A stretch of DNA of 64,000 nucleotides from Ricinus communis (Eukaryota; Streptophyta; Magnoliopsida; Malpighiales; Euphorbiaceae), in the NCBI RefSeq assembly GCF_019578655.1, contig NC_063264.1, forward strand, positions 10,767,213-10,831,212, read 5' to 3'. The notes beneath the pieces are model-generated. The model saw nothing but the letters and a program-made list of their open reading frames with translations, made no database searches and had not been told where the DNA came from. Position numbers and translations under genes: made by a program. The first letter of the stretch is position 1, and every line of letters begins with the position of its first letter. Shown in pieces: positions 23,098 to 34,592 of the stretch.

Positions 23098-24786
23098 TCT
23101 ACCAAGGATGCACCAATGCCTCCATCAGCCTCAACTTCCACTCAGGACCCCCTACTGCCACTAGCACAGCGCCTGCTGAGGACACTCTGGTTTTCACCCC
23201 ACCAGCCTCGACGGATGATCAGGGCAACCTTCCCCAGATTTTCTTTCATTTTTTACTTTTTTTTTACTTTATTTTTCATACATGTCATGTACTTGGATAT
23301 TATTGATTTTGCATTCCTTATTTGTACTTCCCATGCGGGATACCCACTTCGTTTTACACTGAGGATAATGTGTCCTTCAAGTGTGGAGTGGGTAAATCGT
23401 ATGTTCCTTTCTCTTTCCTGTGACTTTCCGATGTGTCTAAAATTCCTACCACTGATGTTGTATATTGTTAGGATGCTAGGATAATATGTCTTTATGCAAT
23501 TGAGTTATGCTATTTTTGAGCTGATTAACAATTTGATTTATAAAGGTAGTTACTTTTCTTTGTTGTGCTTTGTCCTTGGAAAACAATTAATGGTGTTTAA
23601 TACATCATCTCTGCTAGGTTAAACCGGTATTATTTAATTGTTTCTTAAATTGTCGAATTGTAACGTAGAATGTTGATTATGTCATATGCATGTATTTCTT
23701 AAGTGATGACCTAATTGATGATGTTGAGAACCAATTGCAATTAATGCCACACTTCAAATGTGAGATTTTGAGCATTTATTGTAAACATGCTCTTTATATT
23801 TCTTGTTTTAGTGTGCATTATACTTGGCTTTGCTTCTAAAACTTGCTCTGTAATTCTTGTTGAGGTTACATGAATTTATGAATATCATGAGATGATTCGG
23901 GCAAATTAGGATTCACCATGTTAGTTAGCCATGTTTGAGTCTTTACCCCTTCTCTTTATTTTTTTCACTTCACACTTTACATCTTAGTCCTTTCATTTTA
24001 TCTTTCTTTTACCTTTATACTGATTTTTTATGATTTGCTCACTCTTATTTGGGATTAAAATGACATATGCTATATTGGTAAGTTAGTTCTTTTTATATAT
24101 ATTTTAGATTCTCCCTTCAATCCAAATTGTATTTTTGCACTTTACTTTATTTAGTTGTATGCAACAGTTATCTTATAAGCTGCTAGTCCAGTATTCGTTA
24201 AGAAAAAAAAAACAAATTTCCTTATTTCTTTATCTCTTTATTGGATTGATAGTTTTTTCGAGTGTTATTCTACAAATTGAGGATTTTAGTGAATATTTGT
24301 TGACATTTAATTCTTTGAGCATACATTGTTGTTTATTGCGAGAATTCCCAGCATTTTCACACTTCTTTCTCAAATCTCCATACCTTTACCTTAGCCCCAT
24401 TACAACCCTGGTAAAGACCCTTTGATTTTGGTATTCATTTGTTCGTAGTAGTGAAGATAGGATTTATGAGCAAGCTTATGGTAAGCGGGTTTTGTGCATT
24501 TGCTTTAAGGGATTTGTTTCTCACCTTATATACAATTTAAGTGACTTAAGTGATCCCTGTGAGGCATTGCTTTTTTGATGTTTGTTATTGAGTTGTTGTT
24601 TAAGTTATCTGTGCATTGATATTATCTCCATTCTATGTTAATAATTTGCAACTTGACTTACGATTGAATTTCTTTTGAGATGCATTGAATGCTATTTGTT
24701 GTGGCCTAGGCGCATGAACTTTGAGGACTTGCTGACTGCATCTTTATGAGTTGAGTTGTTAATTGCTCGAGGATAAGCAAAAGCTT

Positions 24787-24801
24787 AAGTGTGGGGTGAT
24801 T
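24787..24801 (+). other. Polypurine tract before 3' LTR
   Basis: AAGTGTGGGGTGATT lies directly before TGATGTGCATAATTTTACAC. It parallels the tract at 204-217 on the other strand. Confidence 0.75.
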
Positions 24802-26283
24802 TGATGTGCATAATTTTACACATGTTTGCTTGCATATTATTATGCGTTTTCTTAGTATTTACTGTGTTTTTATTCCAAGATCACCCGTGTTTTATGTCCT
24901 TTTCTATTCCAAGAAATTTTATAGGTACATCATTAGTGTTCGAGCAATTTTAGATCAATTCCGAGCAAAAACGGACGTAATCAGAGGCATTTGACCATAG
25001 GTTGACTTTTGAGAAGTCAACACTGCCCGTGTTTGAGCCCGTGCAGAAATTCCAGGCCGTGTAGCTTAAGCACTTTGAAGCACCATGTTTTTCGAGGGTT
25101 AGAGCATGGCCCATGTTGGCTAACACGGGCAAGAACACACCCTTGTTACAGTCGAGAACACGGGCCAGAACACGCCTTTGCTAGATTCAGTTCATTCTGT
25201 AATTTGGAGACCAACACTGCCTAGACACAGCTTGTGTTGAGGAACACGGGCTTCGAACAAGCCCGTATTTGCGTATAGTATAAAATTGAACGAGTGAAAA
25301 AAGAGACAATTTTGACTCTTCATCTTCCTTTGTAGTTTTTCTAGACGCGTTTCAGACATCACGAGGTGGTTTCCAAGAGACTGATTTCCACCTTTTGACG
25401 TCGGATTCATGACTTTTGGGAGCAATTCAAGAGGCATTTTGGAGATCTTTTGCAGTGTAGATCAAGGCTTTGAGCTGTTCATGCAATTCTAGGTAAAAAG
25501 GGTCTACATGTTTTGATTTCTTTATTCTTTTATTGTAATTGAATTTCTATTTGTTTTATACATGAATATGTGTAGCTAGATTGATTGAACCCATTGGAGT
25601 TTCTTGCTATGTTGGCTTTGTACTGAATTTTTAAGATTGTTTGAAGTTTCTTTTCTTGTATTCTTTTTGCAATTAATAATAAAGACCCGGTTTTTATTAC
25701 ATTGAATGTATTGAAACTGTTTATAGAATTATTTTAGCAATTGAGAAATTCTAATTGGGTTTGGAAATTTAATTGCAAGAACAAGTTAATTTTCACTTAG
25801 AGATAAGGTTAATTAATTTGCCAGATTAAGAATTAATAAAGTTTAATAAAGGTGGATTAAAGCTTAAGGCTAACTTAATAATCAATTGTTAGGAAGAGAT
25901 TCCAACCTTTGGTTCTTAGGTTTAGAAATTCGGTTGTCTCGAGAAGGAAACCGAATTCAGTTTAGAATTCGTACACGGGTCACATAATCGGACTTAACAA
26001 TTTGTTATTCTTTGTTTGGTTGCGAACTACTCTAGGTTCCCTTTAGGTTTGCCTTCTTGTCTTGATTTCTCTCTTTACTCGTTCATTCTCGCATTTCATT
26101 TAGAATTTAATTTTAGTCATTAGTAAATTTAGAAACCATCGTTATTAGTTTTAGGCTAGATAACAAGGAACGAAGTAGTAATTCTAGGATTTCATTATTG
26201 GAGGACACGATATTCTTAATACTTACCGTTGTGCTAGGCTGGATCGATAGGTTCATTGCCTTAGTTGTAGTTGCATAAGCATC
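24802..26283 (+). repeat. Athila-like 3' LTR (about 1480 bp)
   Basis: Starts TGATGTGCATAATTTTACACA, similar to the minus-strand LTR start at 4973, and shares the passage AAGATCACCCGTGTTTTATG with it. The end, near 26283, is set by where family C text begins (CACAAGTTATGCCC); the last bases are altered, so it is accurate to a few bases. Confidence 0.8.
25022..25285 (+). promoter_or_regulatory. LTR core promoter: ACACGGGC/GCCCGTGT inverted repeats and TATA box
   Basis: A GC-richer block carries ACACGGGC and GCCCGTGT motifs, including ACGGGCTT (25246-25253) with AAGCCCGT (25259-25266). TATAAAA at 25279-25285 follows directly. Here the paired motif is CACGGGC/GCCCGTG, where the two other Athila LTRs have CACGGCC/GGCCGTG. 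Confidence 0.55.
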
Positions 26284-29200
26284 GCACCACAAGTTATGCC
26301 CTAATGCCACCGGTAAAACTTGTCAATTGCATTCCCATGATTCCTTACACCAATCCTTATGTCATCAAGAGTCCTCATGCCCAGAGGGATAATAAATGAT
26401 GGAGATCCCAATAAGGAAAATCCTAAAATGGAATATTTATGCATGGCTCAATTCTCGTCGTTCCCTCGTTCCTCTAATAAATTCATCTATGATCCTTCGA
26501 AGAATGATATTAATACTTGATCACCTAATTTTCATTCTTCACATTTGAACAAGTATTGGATCGGTGCCTATGATTTCCTCTTCCATAAGCAGTCATTCAA
26601 CACTCATGTTTATACTCCTCAATAAAACCAAACCATCATACTAGACAAAGATTAGACAGAGAGGCACAAAAGAAACGAAAAAGATGAGAACATAGGTAGG
26701 ATTTTGGATTCGATAAGGAAAGAAATAATAAGTTATTTGTTCTCCACTATACAGCTAAGGGTAAGGATAAAAAAAGAATTGATTTAAACACAAGGGTTGA
26801 CAAAGAACACAAAAGAAAGAAAAGACGTGAGCAATAAGTATATGTGTGCTATCGCGAGTCATGATCAATCTGCAAAGTTCTTATACGAACCTAAAACTTG
26901 ATCTTTCACAAGGTAAAAAATGGATATAATATGCTCATAAGCCTCAAGTATTCAATTGCATGCAGTTTCTATATTGTAAAAGCCCTTATTCAATAAGAAG
27001 GAACCAAAAGATAAATATGAACAAATAAATAAAGAATGATGAATAAACTAAAGTGAAATCATAAACCAGAGAGGAGTTGACTGGTCAACAACTCTCATAG
27101 TCCCAAATTTTATGAGCCAGCTTTATGAAACTAAGAGGAAATTCACATGGGCCTTCCTAATAATACTTTGACGCAAATTATTTCATTATATGCGTCCCAA
27201 ACATCAAAACGCTCGCATTCCCACTTATATGACACTTGGATTAATTGAAAACAACATGATTTTTCCCTTACGCGCATGGATTTATGTCTCGTCCTGCTTG
27301 ATTATCAAGTCACATCCTATTCCACCAGCCAACCTTGTCAATTGCATTTCCATGATTCCTTAGGTCAATCATTGTGTCATCAAGAGTCCTCGTGCCTAAA
27401 GGAATTAGGAATGATAGCGATCTCAATGGTGCAAATCTTGAATTGGAACATTTGTGCATGCCTCGATACTCGGCGTTCCTTCTTTCCTCCAAAAAATTCA
27501 TCTATGATCATTTGTAGAATGAAATCAATACTCGATTAATTAATTTTATTTTTGTCCAAGCATTAGATCGGTGCCTAGGATTGCTGCTTCCATGCACTTT
27601 AACTCAACACTCATGTTTATGGTCGCGAAATAAAATCAAATCATCATACTAGACATTGATTAGAAAGGGACGAACAAAGGAAATGAAGAAATGAGAACAT
27701 TGGTAGAATTTCATATCCAATAAGAAAAGAAATCGCAAGTTCTTTATTCTCTTCCATATGGCTAAGTGTAAGGATCAAATCGAATTGATTTAAACACAAA
27801 GATAGATAAACAACACAAACAAAGAAAGGACGTGAGCAATAACTCTAGGTTTGCTGGCACGAGTTATTGAGAACCCATGTAGCATAAAGAATCCTACTCC
27901 AATAAGGAATCCTAATGATGGATATCCTACCTGCTCAAGGAATACTACTTCAACAAGGATTCATAATCCTACTAGGAATCCTAATCCATCAAGGAGCCCT
28001 TATGACATTAGGAGTTCACGCGATGAAAGAATCCTATTTCCATTAGGAATCCTTATCTAACTAGGAGTCCTAATTATATTTAAAGTCCAATAAACATTAG
28101 GCTTAATCAAAACAATGGGCCTCAAGATACCCTTATTAACTTAATCCAACATATGGAGGCATGAATAAGTCAAGATAAGCCCAAGATAATCAAGTGAAGC
28201 TATTTGGAGTCCAATACTTAAGAATGGGCCACATATCACATGTTACTAAAGCCCAATTTTTATGTTTATTATATGGGCTTGGGTTGGACAAACTTTAGGA
28301 GTTTTTTTGTTGTTCATCTAAAGAAGTCTTTTAATAGTTAGGACTCTTGTTTTAAGTTATCTATTTAGTTTAGGAGTTCTACTCTTAGTCTTATTATTAT
28401 TTATTTCCTTATCATTATAGAATTAGGGTTTTCTAAAGCATATATAAGCTAGTACGAGTTTCTATGTAAAGGGAGTTATTGAATATTGATTATTTTGAAG
28501 TTACTTCTCATCTTCTGTTCTTTATGAACTTGGTGAATTTATCAAGTAAAGGCTTGGTATTTTACAAACTTAATCTAATATAAACCTTCGCTTATGTTAA
28601 ATAGCCTTTAATTCTTCATAATTAAGGTTCTTAAGTACAAGTTATTTAAGGCTCTTATCGGGAGTTAGAGTTAATTTGCTTGATTAGGTGAACGATCCTT
28701 GGGGAAGAAATCAACATTTAATACAGGTTTGGCACAAGTTAGCTACATTCGTATCATGAGTCTTCATAAGTCTGCAATGTTCTTAAAAGAAACCGTAACT
28801 TGATGTTGCAAGGTAGAAGACAAATAATATGCTCACTAGCCTCAAGTATCTGGTTGCATGTTGTTTTTATAGTGCGAAAGCCCTTATCTAGAAGAAGAAG
28901 AAACTAGAAGCTAAATATGAATAAATAAATAAATAAATAAAGATGAATAAACTAAAGTCAAATCAACGACTAGAGAGGAGCTGACTGGCCAACAACTCTC
29001 ATAGTCTCAAATTTTATGAGCCAGCTTAACGAAAGTAAGGAAAAAGTTCGCGTGGGCATACCTAATAACACTCCGGCTTAAATTACTTAATTACATGCGT
29101 CCTAAGCATCAAAATGTGCATACTCCCACTTGGATTAATTGAAGGCAACATGATTTCTCCATCACGCGGGTGGACTTATGTCTCATCCTGCTTGATCATC

Positions 29201-32200
29201 AAGTTATGCTACAATGCCACCAATGAACCTTGTCAATATGATTTCCCCCTTACGCGAGTGGATTTGCATCTCGTGCTGCTTGATCATCAAGTCACGCCCT
29301 AACGCTACCAGTCAAGCTTGTCAATTACGTTCCAATGATTCTCGTTATTTCCCCCTTCCTCCAATAGATTTTTCTGTGATAATTAGGAGAATAATGTCAA
29401 TACTGGATCAACTAAATTTCTTTTCTCGCATTTGTCCAAGCATTGGATCAGTGCCTATGACTGACACTTCCATGCGCTTTCACTCAACTCGTGTCTATGC
29501 TCCCCAAATAAAACTAAACTATCATACTAGACAGAGATTAGAAAGAGAGGCGTAAAAGAAACGAACAAAATGAGAACAAAAGTAGGATTTTAGATCCGAT
29601 AATGGAAGAAATCACAAATTATTTGTTCTCTTCCATATGGCTAAGCGTAGGGATCAAATCAAATTGAGTTAAATATAAAGGTAGAAAAAGAACATAAAAC
29701 AAACAAAGGACGTGAGAGATAAGTCTATGTTCACGCGAGTTTGATAAGTCCGCAAAGTCCTTCAACGAACCCATAGCTTGATTTTCCATAAGATAGAAGA
29801 TTGGAATAATATGCTCACTAGCCTCAAATATTCAGTTGCATGCAGTTTTCAAGTGAAAAATTCCTCATTGTATAAGAAGAAATTAGAAGCTAAATATCAA
29901 TATGTAAAGTAAAAAAGATGAATAAACTAAAGCCAATTCAAGAACTAGTGAGGAGTTGATTGGTCAATAACTCTCGTAGTCCTAAATTTTATGAGCCAGC
30001 TTAATAGAAAAAAAGGAAAATCTGTGTGGGCATATGTAATAACACTCCAACCCAAATTACTTTACTATATGCGTCCCAAACACCAAAACATTTGCATTCC
30101 TGCTCGTATTATGCCTGTATTAATTGAAAGCAATATGATTTCTCCTTTACATGCTCGGATTTACATCTCATCCTGCTTGATGATCAAGCTAAGCCTCAAT
30201 GCCACTGACCAAGCTTGTCAAATGCATTCCCATGATTCTTTATGGTAATCCTTATGTAATCAGGAGTTCTCATGCTTAGAGGAATAAGGAATGACGGAGA
30301 CCCCAATGGCGCAAATCTTGAATTGAAAAATTTGGTCATGCCTAGATTCTCGTCGTTCCTTCTTTCCTCCAAAAGATTCGTTTGATATCATTCAGAGAAT
30401 GATATCAATACTTGATCAAATAATTTTCTTTCTTTGCATTTGTCCAAGCATTGGATCGGTGCCTACAATTGTCGTTTCCACTCGCTTTGACTCAACACTT
30501 GTGTTTATGCTCCTCAAATAAAACCAAACCATTATACTATACAAAGATTAGAAAGAGAGGCATAAAAGAGACAAAAAAATGATTGCATCCCAAACATAAA
30601 AAAACCTTGCATTCCAAACTGTATTATGCTTGGATTAGTGGAAAGCAACATGGTTTCTCCCTTACAAGAGTGGATTTACATCTCGTCCAGGATGATCATC
30701 AAGTTATGCCCCAATGCCACCGGTCAAGGTTGTCAATTGCATTCCCATGATTCCTTAAGCTAATCCTTATGTCATGAAGTGCACTCGTACCTAGAGGAAC
30801 AATGAATGATGGAGATCCCATTGGTCAAAATCTTGAACTAAAATATATGGGTGTGCCTCGATTCTCACCGTTCTCTATTTCCTTTAAAATATTTATCTGT
30901 GATCATTTGGAGGATGATATCAATACTCTATCATTCAAAGAATGATATCAATACTTGATCAAAAGAATGGAAGGACGTGAGTAATAAGTCTATGCTCGCT
31001 AGCGCAAGTGTTGTACGTTCGCAAAATTCTTGAAAGAACCTATTACTTGATTTCCTACAAGATAGAAAATTAAAATACTATGCTCACTAGCCTCAAGTAT
31101 TCAGTTGCATGTGATTTTTGTAATGCGAAAGCCCTCATTCCATAAGAAGAAGAAACTGGAAGCTAAATATAAATAAATAAATAAAGAATGATTTATATAA
31201 ACTAAAGTCAAATCAAGAACTAGAGAGGATTTTATTGGTAAACAACCCTCATAGTTCTAATTTTTAAGAGCCAGCGTAAAAAAAAAGGGAAAATTCGCGT
31301 GGCCCAACTTAATAACACTCTGAACTAAATTACTTCATTATATGCATCCCAAACATCAAAATGCTCATATTCCTGATTGTAACTAAAGTGAAATCAACAA
31401 CGAGAGAAGATTTGACTGGTCAACAACTCTCGTAGCCCTAAATTTTATGAGTCAGTCTAACAAAAATAAGGGAAAGTTCATGTGGGCCTACCTAATAACA
31501 CTCCGACCCGAATTACTTCATTATATTATCCCAAACATCAAAAATGCTCACATTACTACTTGTATTATGCTTGGATTAATTAAAAACAACTCGATTTCTC
31601 CCTTATGCTTGTGAATTTACGTCTCATCCTGCTTGATCATCAAGTTAGGCCCCAATGCCACTATTCAAGCTTGTCAATTACGTTGTCATGAGTCCTTATG
31701 ACAATCCTTGTGTTATCAGGAGTCCTCGTGGCTAGAGAGACAAGGAATGATGGAGATCCTAATGGTGCAAATCCCTAATCAAAATATTTTAGCATGCCTC
31801 AATTCTCTGTGTTCCCTCTTTCCTCCAAAAGATTTGTTTGCAATCATTCCTAGATTAATATTAATATTCGATCAACTAATTTTCTTTCCTCACATTTGTC
31901 TAAGCATTGGATAGGTGCCTATGATTGCTGATTCCATGCACTTTAACTCAACACTCGTCTTTATGCTCACTAAATAAAACTAAATCATCATACTAGACAT
32001 AGATTAGAAAGATATAAGCAAAAGAAATGAATGAATGAGAATATAGGTAAGATATCGTATTTGATAAGGAAAGAAATCACCAGTTCTTTATGCTCTTCCA
32101 TAGCTAATCGTAAGGATCAAATCGAATTGATTTAAATACAAGGGTAGATAAATCACACAAAAGAATTGAAGGACGTGAGCGATAAGTCTATATTCGTTAG

Positions 32201-34592
32201 GTTGAGACTTCATAAGTCCACAAAGTTCTTGAAAGAACCCAAAATTTAATTCTCCGTAAGGTAGAAAACTAAAATAATATGCTCACTAGCCTCAATTATT
32301 CGGTTCCATGTTGAAGAAACTAGAAGCTAAATATCAATAAATAAATAATGAAAGATGAATAAACTAAAGTCAAATCAAGAACTAGAGAGGAGTTGACTGG
32401 CCAACAACTCTCATAGTCCTAAATTTTATGAGGCAGTTGAAAAATACAAGGGGAAATTCACACGGGCTTACAAAATACCATTTCGAATCGAATTACTTCA
32501 TTATATGCATCCCAAACATCAAAGAACTTGCATTCCCAATTGTATTACGCTTGGATTAGTTGAAAGCAACATGATTTTTCCCTTATGCGAGTGGATTTGC
32601 ATCTCGTCCTGGATGATCATTAACTTATGCCCCAATGCCACCGGTCAAGATTGTCAATTGCATTCCCATAATTCGTTATGCTAATCCTTGTAACATTAGG
32701 TGCGCTCGTGCCTAGACAAACATTGAATGATGCAGATCCCATTGATCAAAATCTTGAATTAGAACATTTGGGTGTGACTCAATTCTCATCGTTCTCTATT
32801 TCTTCTAAATATTCATCTGTGATAATTCAGATAACGATATCAATACTTGATCAAAAGAATGGAAGGACGTGAGCAATAAGTCTATGCTCACTAGCGTAAG
32901 TGTTGTACGTCCACAAAATTCTTGAAAGAATCTATTTTACTCACTAGCATCAAGTATTCGGTTGCATGTGGTTTTTGTAGTGCGAAAGCCCTCATTCCAT
33001 AAGAAGAAAAAACTAGAAGCTGAATATGAATAATAAATAAAGAAAGATGAATAAACTAAAGTTAAATCAAGAATTAGAGATGAGTTAATTGGTCAACAAC
33101 TGTCATAGTTCCAATTTTTAAGAGCTAGTCTAACTAAAATAAGGGAAAATTTGCATGGCTCTACCTAATAACACTCCAAACCATATTACTTCATTATATG
33201 CATCCCAAACATCAAAATGCTCGTATTCCTAAATATAACTAAAGTGAAATCAACAATGAGAGAGGAGTTGACTAGTCAACAACTCTCGTAGTCCTAAATT
33301 TTATGAGTCAAGTAACCTAACTAATAACATTCCGACCCAAATTACTTCATTATATGGTCCCAAACATTAAAAATCTCGCATTACTACTTGTATTATGCTT
33401 GGATTAATTGAAAACAACTCGATTTCTCCCTTATGCATGTGGATTTCTGTCTTATCATGCTTGATTATCAAGTTAGGCCCTAATGCCACTAGTCAAGCTT
33501 GTCAATTACGTTGTCATGAGTCCTTATGACAATCCTTATTTAATTAGGAGTCCTTGTGGCTAGAGGGACAAGGAATGATGGAGATACTAATGGTGCAAAT
33601 CTTGAATTAGAATATTGAGCATGCCTCGATTCTCTGCGTTCCCTCTTTCCTCCAAAATATTTATTTGCAATCCTTCCAAGATCGATATTAGTACTCGATT
33701 AACTAATTTTCTTTCTTCACATTTGTCCAAGCATTGGATAGGTGCCTATGATTGCTGCTTCCACGTACTTTAACTTAACACTCGTGTTTATGCTCACCAA
33801 GTAAAACTAAACCATCATACTAGACATAGATTAGAAAGAGATAAACAAAAGAAACGAACGAATAAGAACATAGGTAGGATTTCTTGTAAGCTAAATATGA
33901 ATAAATAAATAATGAAAGATGACTTAACTCAAGTGAAATTAAGAACCATAGAGGAGTTGACTGGCCAACAACTCTCGTAGTACTAAACTTTATGAGCCAG
34001 CTTAGCAGAGAAAAGGAAAAATTCCCGTGGGCCTATCTAATGACACTTCAGATAAAATACTTCATTATATGCTTCTCAAACATAAAATAATGTACTATTC
34101 CCGCTTGGGTTAATTGAAAGCAACATGATTTCTCCATCATGCACATGGATTTGCCTCTCGTCTTGCTTAATCATCAAGTCATGCTCCAATGGCACCAGAG
34201 AAGTTTGTCAGTTACGTTTCTATGATTCCTTAATGAAAATAAGGGAAAATTTGCATGGGCATACCTAATGACACTCCAACCAAATTTACTTCATTATATG
34301 ACTTCCAAATATTAATCGAAAGGAACATGTTTTCTCCCTTATGCGGGTGGATTTGCATCTTGTGCTTAATCACCATGTCATGACCCAATGCCATCAGTCA
34401 AGCTTGTCAATTGCATTCCCATGATTCATTAATGAAAACAAAGGACATACACATCGGCGTACTTAATAAGACTCTGGCCCAATTAACTCCATTATAGGCT
34501 TACCAAAGATCAAAACACGCTCATTCCTACTTGGATTAATCAAAAGTAACATGATGGAGATTTGAATGGTGCAAATCCTGAATTAGAATATT
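26284..34592 (+). repeat. Family C tandem array, forward orientation (unit about 1 kb)
   Basis: Forward units repeat with landmarks such as GAGGAGTTGACTGG-CAACAACTCTC at about 27071, 28975, 29950, 31224, 31408, 32386, 33078, 33261 and 33950. After subtracting the solo LTR at 27865-28756, full units are spaced about 975-1010 bp. Truncated units give spacings near 690 and 183 bp. Copies are diverged from one another and have many small indels. No conserved gene is recognised, although two overlapping frames are partly open in many copies. I recognise no known satellite or transposon family. Confidence 0.85.
27865..28756 (+). repeat. Family B solo LTR (892 bp) with near-perfect target duplication
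   Basis: TATTGAGAACCC...TTCGTATCA is flanked by CGAGT (27860-27864) and TGAGT (28757-28761), differing at one base. Removing it rebuilds the family C text GCACGAGTCTTCATAAG. It contains the AGGAATCCTA minisatellite and the TTGGCACAAGTTAGC tail, and is about 65 bp longer than the solo LTR at 21590. Confidence 0.8.

Larger units (their letters stand above)
23098..26283 (+). mobile_element. Athila-like 3' end: non-coding region, polypurine tract, 3' LTR
   Basis: From 23098 the family C text stops and a sequence begins that is the diverged reverse complement of the 3' region of the minus-strand Athila at 204-2000. It leads through a purine tract (24787-24801) into a full LTR. Everything 5' of the 3' non-coding region is missing. 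The Pro/Ser/Thr-rich frame at 23116-23300 could be the last remnant of a coding part, but I do not recognise it. Family C flanks the fragment on both sides in opposite orientations. Confidence 0.75.

Noticed and set aside
23116..23484. 122-codon frame rich in Ser, Pro and then Phe
   Set aside because: Similarity is lacking, the Phe-rich half is a T-rich tract, and the region corresponds to the non-coding 3' part of Athila elements.
15050..26283. One complete Athila from the LTR at 15050 to the LTR at 24802
   Set aside because: The two LTRs share only the general plan and differ too much to be the pair of one insertion. Family C and a solo LTR lie between, and the integrase is missing. They are treated as two separate truncated elements.
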